Below, in pieces: positions 17,310 through 25,360 of a DNA stretch of 56,305 bases. The notes beneath the pieces were generated by a model, which saw only the letters and a program-made list of their open reading frames with translations, was not told the origin of the DNA and ran no database searches. Position numbers and translations under genes: made by a program. Source of the stretch: an uncultured Gammaproteobacteria bacterium (lineage in GTDB: Bacteria; Pseudomonadota; Gammaproteobacteria; HyVt-429); contig CAMYOD010000043.1 of the NCBI GenBank assembly GCA_947259975.1, forward strand, positions 1 to 56,305, in the 5' to 3' direction. Positions within the stretch are counted from its first letter, which is position 1. Every line of letters starts with the position of its first letter.

Positions 17310-17525
17310 TTACTTGCCACCCGAGTCTCGCTCGCTTTGCGCTGGGTCCGTGGATTCGCTTCGCTGCGGTTCCGCGGGCGGCAGCTTGTCCTCATCCATC
17401 AAGATGCGGTGCGCCGGGCCTTCGAGGTCGTCGAACTGACCGGAACGCACCGCCCACAGCAAGACCCATACGATGACACCCACCAGAAGCAGCGCCAGAG
17501 GGATAAGCAGATAAATAATCTCCAT
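17310..17525 (-). CDS. ccoS: cbb3 oxidase assembly protein CcoS
   Basis: A 71-residue small membrane protein: one N-terminal transmembrane helix (MEIIYLLIPLALLLVGVIVW), then WAVRSGQFDDLEGPA and an acidic tail, the typical CcoS pattern. CcoS is needed for cofactor insertion into cbb3-type cytochrome oxidase. It starts 2 bp after the ccoI stop (TGACCATG), so the two are translationally linked. The tail after ILMDED is longer and more variable than usual. Confidence 0.93.
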   Translation of the reverse strand: MEIIYLLIPLALLLVGVIVWVLLWAVRSGQFDDLEGPAHRILMDEDKLPPAEPQRSESTDPAQSERDSGGK

Positions 17526-17527
17526 GG

Positions 17528-20041
17528 TCAATCCGACTCGCCGATATCGGCACCGTTGCTGCGTTCCACCAGACGCAAGGCATTGCCCACCACAATCAAG
17601 GAGCTGGCCGACATGCCGATGGCGGCCATCCATGGGGCTACGTAACCCATGGCCGCGGCGGGCAGCGCGATCATATTGTAAGCGATTGCCCAGGACAGAT
17701 TCTGGCGAATGATGCGCAAAGTCTTGCGCGCCGTCGCGATGCCCGTGGTAATGGTCGGCAGGCGATCCGACAGCAATACCATATCGGCGCTGGCCGCGGC
17801 CACATGGGCGCCGCCGCCCATGGCAATCGACACCTGTGCCTGCGCAAGCACCGGCCCGTCGTTGATACCGTCGCCGACCATGGCGGCGATCGCGCCTTGT
17901 TCCTGTGCGGCACGGATCGCATCGAGCTTGTCCTGCGGCCGCAATCCCCACGCAACATCGTCGAGATCGAGCACGTGTCCGACTCGCTGTACCGCCGCCG
18001 CATGATCACCGCTGATCAGCCGGGTCTGGAGTCCCAGTGCCTTCGCATTTCGCACCAGAGTCTCCGCCCCTTTGCGCAATCGATCATCGAGCACAAATGC
18101 CGCGCAGACGGCCCGCTGCGTGCCAAGGTAAACAACCGTATTGACTTCGGCGTCGAACATCCGCACGGCGTCATCCGGCATGACCGCACCCGCGTCCGCT
18201 ACAAAAGCCCGCGTACCGAGAAAGTACTCGGTGCCGTCGATGTGCCCCTGAATTCCGGCACCGGGCGTGTTGATTACCGAGTTCGCCGGCAACAGCGGTC
18301 GCGGTTCGGCCGCCTGCCGCAGGGCGGTTGCGATCGGGTGCTCCGACTGTTGCTCAAGACTCGCCGCCAGGGTTAGGCATTCGTCCTTTGCAAGATCGCC
18401 GAGGGCGAGGGTATCGACAAGTTGCAGACGACCCTCGGTCAGAGTGCCGGTCTTGTCGAGGAACAGGTGCGTCGCCCGCGCCAGAGTCTCCACCGCATGG
18501 CCGCGGGTGACCAACAGACCGCGGCGCGTGAGGCTGCCGGTCGCGGCGGTCAGCGCCGCCGGGGTCGCCAGGGACAGGGCGCACGGACAGGTCACCACCA
18601 GCACCGCCACGGTGATCGGCAGCCAGCGTGCCGGCTCGGCCGACCACCAGTAGAGCGCCACCGCCGCTGCCAACACGAGCACGCCCGCCACGAACCAGGA
18701 CGCGAAGCGATCCGCCAGGCGGGCAATGGCCGGTTTCTCCGTCTGCGCGCGATCGAGCAGGCGCAAGATGGCGGCCAGGATCGTGTCTTCACCCAGCTGG
18801 CGCACCTGCATGGTCAGCGGACTTTCTGTATTGATACTGCCGCCGACGAGGGAATCGCCCGTCTGCTTCGTGACCGGCTGACTCTCGCCGGTGAGTAGCG
18901 CCTCGTTGACGCTGGAACGTCCCTCCAACACATCGCCGTCCGCAGGCACCGTCTCGCCGGGGCGAATCAAGACCCGATCGCCCGCCGTGAGCTCCGCCAC
19001 CGGGACCACCTCCTCGGCGTACGCCGTTCCTTGCGCGATCATGCGCGTTGCCATCGCCGGCGCGGCATGCACCAGCGTTTCCGATGTTTCGGCGGCGCGC
19101 TTGCGCGCGGCCAATTCGAGATAGCGGGCGGTGAGTAGAAAGAAAACGAACATCACCACCGAATCGTAATAGACGTGGCCTTGTCCGCTCAGTGTCGCCC
19201 AAACACTGCCGGCGAAGGCGATCGAAATACCGAGCGAGACAGGAACGTCCATGCCCATGCTGCGGCGCCTGAGATCACGCCACGCGGACTGAAAAAACGG
19301 CCGGGCGGAAAACAGTATCACCGGCAGACAGAGCCCGAGGCTGATCCAGTAAAAAAACTTCCGGAATTGCGGCTCCATGCCGAACCAGTCACCGGCATAC
19401 AACGCCACGGCGATCATCATCACCTGCATGCCGAAGACCCCGGCGATCAGCAAGCGCCGCAACTGTGTGCGACGCTCCCGTTCGAGCAGAGCCTGTTGGC
19501 GCCCGGGATCGTAGGGGTGTGCGAGATAACCGGTGCGGCTTACCGCGGCGAGGATGTCGCTTAAATGAATGCGCGCGTCGTCCCAACGCACCCGTGCGCG
19601 ATGGGTCGCATAGTTAATATTGACCTCGATGACCCCAGGCAGGGCGGCAATGTACCGCTCGTTCAACCAGACACAGGCGGCACAGACAATTCCTTCGATG
19701 ATGAGTGACGCCTCGCGGACATTTTCCCCCACGCCGCGCACGAAACTCTTCTGCACCTGCGGGTTATCGTAGACCTGAACCTGGCGCAGGAATTCCGGCA
19801 CGACCTCACGGGCAGTGGGTGATGCAGTCGTGCGATGGCGGTAAAAATCCGTCAGGCCCGAATCCACAATGGTCTGCGCCACCGCTCGACAACCCGGGCA
19901 ACACATGGGACGCGACGATCCGTCAATGACCACTGTGTAGTCGCCGCCTGGGGGCACCGGTAAACCACAATGAAAGCAGGTTTTTGCTTCCGCGTGTTGT
20001 GCAACGGCTTCGCTGGAGGACATTACGCTTGGATTTCTCAT
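17528..20041 (-). CDS. ccoI: Copper-translocating P-type ATPase CcoI/FixI
   Basis: This 837-residue P1B-type ATPase exports copper for assembly of the cbb3 oxidase. It has the CcoI-specific N-terminal cysteine region (CFHC near 22-25 and CCPGC at 47-51), a heavy-metal-binding domain with CAAC (120-123), eight predicted membrane helices, TGES (384-387), the transport motif CPC (485-487), phosphorylated Asp529 in DKTGT and the GDGIND hinge. The start at 20041 is 38 bp downstream (in the direction of transcription) of an FNR-like palindrome shared with the divergent ompW. ATG 20023 is an alternative start. It forms an operon with ccoS. Confidence 0.96.
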   Translation of the reverse strand: MRNPSVMSSSEAVAQHAEAKTCFHCGLPVPPGGDYTVVIDGSSRPMCCPGCRAVAQTIVDSGLTDFYRHRTTASPTAREVVPEFLRQVQVYDNPQVQKSFVRGVGENVREASLIIEGIVCAACVWLNERYIAALPGVIEVNINYATHRARVRWDDARIHLSDILAAVSRTGYLAHPYDPGRQQALLERERRTQLRRLLIAGVFGMQVMMIAVALYAGDWFGMEPQFRKFFYWISLGLCLPVILFSARPFFQSAWRDLRRRSMGMDVPVSLGISIAFAGSVWATLSGQGHVYYDSVVMFVFFLLTARYLELAARKRAAETSETLVHAAPAMATRMIAQGTAYAEEVVPVAELTAGDRVLIRPGETVPADGDVLEGRSSVNEALLTGESQPVTKQTGDSLVGGSINTESPLTMQVRQLGEDTILAAILRLLDRAQTEKPAIARLADRFASWFVAGVLVLAAAVALYWWSAEPARWLPITVAVLVVTCPCALSLATPAALTAATGSLTRRGLLVTRGHAVETLARATHLFLDKTGTLTEGRLQLVDTLALGDLAKDECLTLAASLEQQSEHPIATALRQAAEPRPLLPANSVINTPGAGIQGHIDGTEYFLGTRAFVADAGAVMPDDAVRMFDAEVNTVVYLGTQRAVCAAFVLDDRLRKGAETLVRNAKALGLQTRLISGDHAAAVQRVGHVLDLDDVAWGLRPQDKLDAIRAAQEQGAIAAMVGDGINDGPVLAQAQVSIAMGGGAHVAAASADMVLLSDRLPTITTGIATARKTLRIIRQNLSWAIAYNMIALPAAAMGYVAPWMAAIGMSASSLIVVGNALRLVERSNGADIGESD

Positions 20042-20087
20042 GCCGGCCTGACGGCCCGGCAGGGTGACCGCCGTAGCGCCGGGAGTA

Positions 20088-20103
20088 TTTGATCTAGATC
20101 AAA
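20088..20103. promoter_or_regulatory. FNR/Anr-like box between ccoI and ompW
   Basis: TTTGATCTAGATCAAA is a perfect palindrome containing TTGAT-N4-ATCAA, the exact FNR/Anr consensus. Its centre (20095.5) lies about 41 bp upstream of the start predicted from the -10 TATATT, a class II activator position for ompW. It may also control ccoI on the other strand. Confidence 0.75.
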
Positions 20104-20123
20104 GTCTTTGTGTCACGGCCAAG

Positions 20124-20129
20124 TATATT
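20124..20129 (+). promoter_or_regulatory. -10 element of the ompW promoter
   Basis: TATATT matches five of six -10 bases. There is no clear -35; its place is taken by the FNR-like box, as expected for an FNR-activated class II promoter with a start near 20136. Confidence 0.5.
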
Positions 20130-20209
20130 AGCGCCCGCTTATCTTTTGACAAGGGGCCGACTCCAGAGCCGGCACATTTTTTTCAAATTCCTCATCAGGG
20201 GTACAGACA

Positions 20210-20902
20210 ATGGCAAAATCCACAACAATGAGCATCGCGGGCATGCTTGTCGCCGCCGCCACCCTATTCGCCGCGACCGGAACCGTGCTCGCCTATGACG
20301 CAGGCGACCGCCTGTTTCGCGCCCGCATCATCAACGTCAACCCCAACGACGACAGTGGGCCCATCGTCATCAACGGCGTACCGGTGGCCGGATCCGGCGT
20401 CACGGTCGACGATGCCTACACCCTCGATTTAGATTTTACCTGGATGCTCACCCCAAACTGGGGTGTGGAATTGCTGCTCGACCTCAGTTCGTCCCATGAC
20501 GTCAGCGCCACCGGCGCCGCCCTCGGCGGTCTCGGCAAGATCGCCGAGGTCAACACCTTGCCGCCGAGCCTGTTGCTGCAATATCACTTCAACCCGGGCG
20601 CGCAGATCCAGCCCTATGTCGGCTTCGGCATCAACTACACCACTTTCCTTGACGAGGAGGTCTCACCCTCCCTGAATGCTGCCCTCGGCGGCGGCGCCAG
20701 TATTGACCTGGATGATTCCTGGGGCTGGGCCGCGCAGATCGGTGCCGACATTGCCACCGGCGGTGATTGGTTCTGGAACGTCGACGTCAAGTACATCAAT
20801 ATCGAAACCGAAGCCGAGATCCGTGCCGCGGCTGGTCTGGCGACAGTGGACGTGGACATCAACCCCACCGTGATTGGTATCGGTGTGGGCCGGCGCTTCT
20901 AA
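20210..20902 (+). CDS. ompW: OmpW-family outer-membrane protein
   Basis: A 230-residue eight-stranded beta-barrel protein of the OmpW/AlkL family, thought to pass small hydrophobic compounds. It has a signal peptide (about residues 1-33, ending TVLAYDAGD), an FRARIINVNPND strand near the mature N-terminus, PNWGVELLLD, QPYVGFGINYT, and a C-terminal aromatic residue (GVGRRF). OmpW expression follows oxygen in several bacteria, in keeping with the FNR-like box and class II spacing upstream. It diverges from ccoI. Confidence 0.93.
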   Translation: MAKSTTMSIAGMLVAAATLFAATGTVLAYDAGDRLFRARIINVNPNDDSGPIVINGVPVAGSGVTVDDAYTLDLDFTWMLTPNWGVELLLDLSSSHDVSATGAALGGLGKIAEVNTLPPSLLLQYHFNPGAQIQPYVGFGINYTTFLDEEVSPSLNAALGGGASIDLDDSWGWAAQIGADIATGGDWFWNVDVKYINIETEAEIRAAAGLATVDVDINPTVIGIGVGRRF

Positions 20903-20954
20903 ACCACTGCAAAGCCGATGTTCGAAGCGGGGCTATTCCCCGGCCACGGTCGTG

Positions 20955-20980
20955 CCCACTTTGACATAGATCAAAGTGGG
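20955..20980. promoter_or_regulatory. FNR/Anr-like box inside a 10-bp inverted repeat, upstream of the Yip1-cco operon
   Basis: CCCACTTTGA and TCAAAGTGGG are perfect 10-bp arms around six bases and contain TTGAC-ATAG-ATCAA (20961-20974), nine of ten FNR bases. A weak -10, TAACAT (20998-21003), places the box at about -42, a class II position. The same palindrome could act as a hairpin ending ompW transcription, although no T tract follows. Confidence 0.65.
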
Positions 20981-21122
20981 CCACCGCCCGCTAAACGTAA
21001 CATCGCCTTTCCATCAGGGGCCCGTTACGATCCGCCGCAGCCGCCATCACGGACGATGCCAGCGAAGTGCCGTGGATCGGTCGTGGCCATACTGAAAACG
21101 ACAAACGCGGAGAGCTGATTCC

Positions 21123-21725
21123 ATGGTGCTAGATCACGTCTGGGGGCTATTTGCGCACCCGAAAGAAGAATGGCAGGAGATACACGATCGGCGCTGCAGT
21201 ATCGGTAAATGTTACTGCTCCCATGTCCTGCTACTCGCCGCAATTCCGGTCATTGCCGGTTTTATCGGCACCACGCAGGTAGGTTGGCAGATTGGCGCCC
21301 GCGAGGCGGTCAAGCTGACCACTGAAAGCGCGCTCAAGATCTCGGTACTCTATTATCTCGCGCTTCTCGTCGCCGTGTTTACCGTCGGTGCCTTGATCCA
21401 CTGGATGAGCGAAACCTACGGCGAGAAGAAATCCTTACCCCAGTGCATCGCCCTGGCCTCCTATACGGCCACACCGTTGTTTCTAGTTGGCGCCCTGCAG
21501 ATTTATCCGACGCTTTGGGTCAACCTTCTTGTTGGACTACCGGCGTTGGCGTACACGGTCTATCTGCTCTATACCGGCGTGCCCATTATGATGGAAATCC
21601 CCAAGGAAAAGGGCTTTCTGTTCTCCACTGCCGTGCTCGCGGTCGGTCTGGTCACCCTGGTGGCAACCATGGTGGCAACCGTAATTCTGTGGGGCATGGG
21701 CATCGCCCCGGAATTCACCAGCTGA
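21123..21725 (+). CDS. Yip1-family integral membrane protein
   Basis: The 200-residue protein has five predicted transmembrane segments (first around residues 38-55) and the Yip1 family features: an amphipathic [14 protein letters not shown] start, then alternating hydrophobic helices with SYTATPLFL in the third. Bacterial Yip1 proteins have no clear function. It is the first gene behind the second FNR-like box and 58 bp before ccoN, so it is likely co-expressed with the cbb3 oxidase; a role in assembly or membrane organisation would be inference. Confidence 0.82.
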   Translation: MVLDHVWGLFAHPKEEWQEIHDRRCSIGKCYCSHVLLLAAIPVIAGFIGTTQVGWQIGAREAVKLTTESALKISVLYYLALLVAVFTVGALIHWMSETYGEKKSLPQCIALASYTATPLFLVGALQIYPTLWVNLLVGLPALAYTVYLLYTGVPIMMEIPKEKGFLFSTAVLAVGLVTLVATMVATVILWGMGIAPEFTS

Positions 21726-21783
21726 CCTCAGTCGACGGACGAATATACAGCTCACCAATTCAACACAAATCGTGGAGAGGCAT

Positions 21784-23205
21784 ATGCCTACTCAAAACAG
21801 TTACAACTACAAAGTGGTTCGGCAGTTTGCCATCATGACCGTCGTCTGGGGCATCGTCGGCATGCTCGTCGGCGTGCTCATCGCCGCGCAAATGGCCTGG
21901 CCGGTATTGAACTTCGACATACCCTGGCTCACCTTCGGCCGCCTGCGTGCGCTGCACACCAACGCAGTGATCTTCGCCTTCGGTGGCTCGGCATTATTTG
22001 CGACGTCTTACTACGTCGTGCAGCGCACCTGTCACGTGCGCCTGTTTAGTGGTCCCCTGGCGGGATTCACCTTCTGGGGTTGGCAACTGATCATCGTGTT
22101 GGCGGCGATCACCCTGCCGCTCGGTATCACCACATCCAAGGAGTATGCGGAACTCGAGTGGCCCATCGACATCCTCATCACCCTGGTGTGGGTATCCTAT
22201 GCCGTGGTGTTTTTCGGCACGCTGATTAAACGCAAGATCCCACACATCTATGTCGCCAACTGGTTCTTCGGCGCCTTTATCATCACCGTGGCAATACTGC
22301 ATCTGGGCAACAGCGCCGCGCTGCCGGTCAACTTTCTGAAATCCTATTCGGTGTATTCGGGGGTGCAGGACGCGATGGTGCAGTGGTGGTACGGCCACAA
22401 TGCGGTGGGCTTCTTCCTCACTGCCGGCTTCCTCGGCATCATGTATTACTTCATCCCCAAGCAGGCGGAGCGGCCGGTCTACTCCTACCGCTTGTCGGTG
22501 GTGCATTTCTGGGCCCTGGTCTTCACCTACATCTGGGCGGGACCTCATCATCTGCACTACACTGCGCTGCCAAACTGGGCCCAGTCCCTGGGGATGGTGT
22601 TCTCACTGATCCTGCTGGCACCGAGCTGGGGCGGCATGATCAACGGCATCATGACCCTGTCCGGCGCCTGGGAAAAACTGCGCACCGACCCTATTCTGCG
22701 CTTCCTCATCGTTTCCGTGTCCTTCTACGGCATGTCCACCTTCGAGGGGCCGATGATGGCGATCAAGACGGTGAACGCACTGTCCCATTACACCGACTGG
22801 ACCATTGGTCACGTGCACTCCGGTGCGCTCGGCTGGGTCGCCCTGGTGTCGATCGGTGCGATGTACTATCTCATCCCGCGGCTGTTCGGGCGCGAAATCT
22901 ACAGCGTCAAATTGATCGAGGTGCATTTCTGGATCGCCACCATCGGCATCGTGCTGTACATCACGTCGATGTGGGTCGCCGGTATCATGCAGGGCCTGAT
23001 GTGGCGCGCGGTCAATACCGACGGCACCTTAACCTACAGCTTCGTGGAAAGTGTGCAGGCTATGCATCCATTCTATATCGTGCGTTTCCTCGGCGGTGCA
23101 TTCTTCCTCGTCGGCATGTTGATAATGGCATACAACGTCTGGCGCACCGTGGTCGGCGCGAAACCCGCCGAGGCCGCGATCCCGGCACCGGCAACCGCAC
23201 ACTGA
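21784..23205 (+). CDS. ccoN: Cytochrome c oxidase cbb3-type, subunit I CcoN
   Basis: CcoN is the catalytic heme-copper subunit of the high-affinity cbb3 oxidase. The 473-residue protein has 12 predicted membrane helices and the conserved histidine ligands: [13 protein letters not shown] for the low-spin heme, [14 protein letters not shown] and [13 protein letters not shown] for CuB, and [17 protein letters not shown] for the high-spin/low-spin pair. The ATG at 21784 has a GGAGAGG ribosome site; an in-frame GTG at 21772 overlaps it. First structural gene of ccoN-O-Q-P. Confidence 0.97.
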   Translation: MPTQNSYNYKVVRQFAIMTVVWGIVGMLVGVLIAAQMAWPVLNFDIPWLTFGRLRALHTNAVIFAFGGSALFATSYYVVQRTCHVRLFSGPLAGFTFWGWQLIIVLAAITLPLGITTSKEYAELEWPIDILITLVWVSYAVVFFGTLIKRKIPHIYVANWFFGAFIITVAILHLGNSAALPVNFLKSYSVYSGVQDAMVQWWYGHNAVGFFLTAGFLGIMYYFIPKQAERPVYSYRLSVVHFWALVFTYIWAGPHHLHYTALPNWAQSLGMVFSLILLAPSWGGMINGIMTLSGAWEKLRTDPILRFLIVSVSFYGMSTFEGPMMAIKTVNALSHYTDWTIGHVHSGALGWVALVSIGAMYYLIPRLFGREIYSVKLIEVHFWIATIGIVLYITSMWVAGIMQGLMWRAVNTDGTLTYSFVESVQAMHPFYIVRFLGGAFFLVGMLIMAYNVWRTVVGAKPAEAAIPAPATAH

Positions 23206-23218
23206 GAGGACAAGAACG

Positions 23219-23833
23219 ATGGCATCTGGACACGACAAAATCGAGAAAAACGTCGGCCTGCTCATTGTGCTGGTCATTCTGGTGGTCAGCGTGGGCGGCC
23301 TGGTCGAAATTGTGCCGCTGTATTTCATGAAATCGACCACCGAGGCGGTGGCGGGACTCAAACCCTACCCCGCCCTGCAGCTGGCGGGGCGTGATATTTA
23401 TATCCGCGAGGCCTGCAATGCCTGCCACTCGCAGATGATCCGGCCGTTTCGCGCCGAGACCGAACGCTACGGTCATTACTCGGTGGCCGGTGAGTTTGTC
23501 TACGACCGGCCGTTCCTGTGGGGCTCGAAACGCACAGGGCCCGACCTGCACCGGGTCGGCGGCCGTTACAGCGACGACTGGCACCGGGTACATCTGATCA
23601 ACCCGCGCGACGTGGTGCCGGAGTCGATTATGCCGGGCTATCCCTGGCTGCAGGAAAACGCGCTGGATGCCAGCGACATCCAGAAGAAGATGGAGGTCCT
23701 GCGCACGCTCGGGCACCCTTACACGGACGAGGAGATTGCCAAGGCCCCCGATGCCCTGAAAGGCAGGACCGAGATGGACGCCATGATCGCCTACCTGCAG
23801 GGGCTGGGCACCGCAATCACGACCAGGAGATAG
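23219..23833 (+). CDS. ccoO: Cytochrome c oxidase cbb3-type, subunit II CcoO
   Basis: CcoO is the membrane-anchored monoheme c subunit that passes electrons to CcoN. The 204-residue protein has an N-terminal anchor helix (about 12-36) and one heme site, CNACH at residues 66-70, followed by [10 protein letters not shown], a signature of this subunit. The distal methionine is expected in the [10 protein letters not shown] segment. It starts 13 bp after ccoN and ends 3 bp before ccoQ. Confidence 0.97.
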   Translation: MASGHDKIEKNVGLLIVLVILVVSVGGLVEIVPLYFMKSTTEAVAGLKPYPALQLAGRDIYIREACNACHSQMIRPFRAETERYGHYSVAGEFVYDRPFLWGSKRTGPDLHRVGGRYSDDWHRVHLINPRDVVPESIMPGYPWLQENALDASDIQKKMEVLRTLGHPYTDEEIAKAPDALKGRTEMDAMIAYLQGLGTAITTRR

Positions 23834-23836
23834 CCA

Positions 23837-24007
23837 ATGACCCTGATCCATTCGATATGGACCGCGTTACTGCTCGCCGTATTTGTCGGTATCGTAGTCT
23901 GGGCCTGGAGCAGCAAACGTAAGGACGCCTTCGAGCGCGCCGCGCATCTGCCCCTGGAGGACGATAACGAACTCGATCCCGTCGCCGCGGAGAAAAAACA
24001 TGGCTGA
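23837..24007 (+). CDS. ccoQ: cbb3 oxidase small subunit CcoQ
   Basis: A 56-residue frame starts at ATG 23837, three bases after ccoO, and ends with TGA at 24005-24007, overlapping the ccoP start by 8 bp. It has one transmembrane helix (about residues 6-24, LLLAVFVGIVVWAW), then SSKRKDAFERAAHLPL and an acidic tail with EDDNELDP, the usual CcoQ layout. CcoQ helps assemble or stabilise the oxidase. Its position between ccoO and ccoP makes the call firm. Confidence 0.93.
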   Translation: MTLIHSIWTALLLAVFVGIVVWAWSSKRKDAFERAAHLPLEDDNELDPVAAEKKHG

Positions 24008-24905
24008 TTTCGTAAGCAATTTCTGGAGTTGGTACATCATCATCCCCACGGTCGCGGGCATCATCGCCTGTTTTCTGCTCGTCCGCTGGATGTCCGGCGG
24101 CACACCGCCGAGCGATAAACCGGAGACCATGGGGCATGTCTGGGACGAGGACCTGGCGGAGTACAACAACCCGCTGCCGAGTTGGTGGCTAAAGATGTTC
24201 TATATCACCTTGTTCTTCGGCATCGGCTACCTGGCCCTGTATCCGGGCCTCGGGACCTTCGCCGGGATTCTGGGTTGGTCCCAACAGAACCAGTACGAGC
24301 GCGAGATGCAGAAGGCGGATGAGAGCTTTGGCCCGCTCTATGCGAAGTACCAGCAGCAGGATCTTGCGGTGCTGGCCGGCGACGAGGAAGCCATGAAGAC
24401 CGGCGCGCGGTTGTTCGCCACCTACTGCACCACCTGTCACGGCTCCGATGCCCGTGGTGCAACGGGCTTTCCGAATTTACGCGACACGGACTGGCTCTAC
24501 GGCGGTGAGCCGCAGGCCATCAAGACCAGCATCCTGAACGGTCGCCGCGGCGCCATGCCGGCCTGGGCCGCCGCGCTGGGTGATACGGGTGTCGAGAACG
24601 TGACCCAGTATGTGCTGAGTCTCGCAAACCGTGAGCACGATGCCACGGCCGCGACGGCCGGCAAGGAAAAGTACAATCAGCTCTGCATCGCCTGTCACGG
24701 TCCAGAGGGCAAAGGCAACATCATGCTCGGCGCCGCGAACCTGACCGATGCGGTGTGGCTGTACGGCGGTTCACCCCGCGCCATTGCGGACGTGATCGCC
24801 ATTGGTCGCAACGGCAATATGCCGCCGCATAAGGACTTCCTCGGTGAGGCGCGCGTGCACCTGCTCGCGGCCTATGTCTACAGCCTCACGGCGCTGGGCC
24901 GCTAG
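24000..24905 (+). CDS. ccoP: Cytochrome c oxidase cbb3-type, subunit III CcoP (diheme)
   Basis: CcoP is the diheme c subunit that takes electrons from soluble cytochromes. The 301-residue protein has two N-terminal membrane helices (about 8-29 and 66-84), as in the longer CcoP form, the VWDEDLAEYNNPLPSWW segment, and two heme sites: CTTCH (143-147) and CIACH (229-233). The distal methionines are probably in GAMPAW and GNMPPH. It overlaps ccoQ by 8 bp. A strong hairpin follows 51 bp after the stop. Confidence 0.97.
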   Translation: MADFVSNFWSWYIIIPTVAGIIACFLLVRWMSGGTPPSDKPETMGHVWDEDLAEYNNPLPSWWLKMFYITLFFGIGYLALYPGLGTFAGILGWSQQNQYEREMQKADESFGPLYAKYQQQDLAVLAGDEEAMKTGARLFATYCTTCHGSDARGATGFPNLRDTDWLYGGEPQAIKTSILNGRRGAMPAWAAALGDTGVENVTQYVLSLANREHDATAATAGKEKYNQLCIACHGPEGKGNIMLGAANLTDAVWLYGGSPRAIADVIAIGRNGNMPPHKDFLGEARVHLLAAYVYSLTALGR

Positions 24906-24956
24906 CGGCTGTCCCCGCGTCAGTCGGCGGGCGATAATCTTTTCTTCGGCGATTCA

Positions 24957-24987
24957 CCCGCTTCAGGCGCCATGTGCCTGAAGCGGG
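24957..24987. terminator. 12-bp-stem hairpin after ccoP
   Basis: CCCGCTTCAGGC and GCCTGAAGCGGG are perfectly complementary around a 7-base loop. No T tract follows, so it may be an attenuator or an mRNA-stabilising 3' structure separating the abundant ccoNOQP message from the assembly genes downstream, and not a full terminator. Confidence 0.5.
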
Positions 24988-25016
24988 AATTCAATGCAGC
25001 AGAGCGAAGGTGCAAC

Positions 25017-25256
25017 ATGAATATTCCCCGATCCCAACAGATCATTGCGGTGCTGTGGCCGTCGTTCCTGACCGCGGGCGTCGCGACTATCCTGTTCTTT
25101 GCCGCGTTCGATCCCGCCGAGTTTCTCGCCACCACCCGCTTCGCCGAACTGAGCCGCCAGGGTGCCTACACGATCGGCTTTTTTCTGTTCTGGGTACTGA
25201 CCGCGACGTCGTGTGCCCTGACCTGTTATTTTCAACGGCCGTGTGAGGCGAAATAG
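25017..25256 (+). CDS. Small membrane protein in the cco cluster
   Basis: A 79-residue protein from ATG 25017, preceded by GAAGG. It has two predicted transmembrane helices (about residues 9-28 and 47-67) joined by a loop with DPAEFLATTRFAELSRQGAYT, and a cysteine-containing C-terminus (CALTCYFQRPC). I do not recognise a named family. Its place between ccoP and ccoG suggests a link to oxidase assembly or function. An in-frame ATG at 24972 lies inside the hairpin and is unlikely to be used. Confidence 0.7.
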   Translation: MNIPRSQQIIAVLWPSFLTAGVATILFFAAFDPAEFLATTRFAELSRQGAYTIGFFLFWVLTATSCALTCYFQRPCEAK

Positions 25257-25360
25257 AGGAAAGAGTAAAGAGAAAAGTCAAAAACAGTCGTGTGCGATCG
25301 TCCCACACGCTAAAAGAACGCCGCCCCCTACTACGCACGAATTCCGTCATAGTCAGACCG

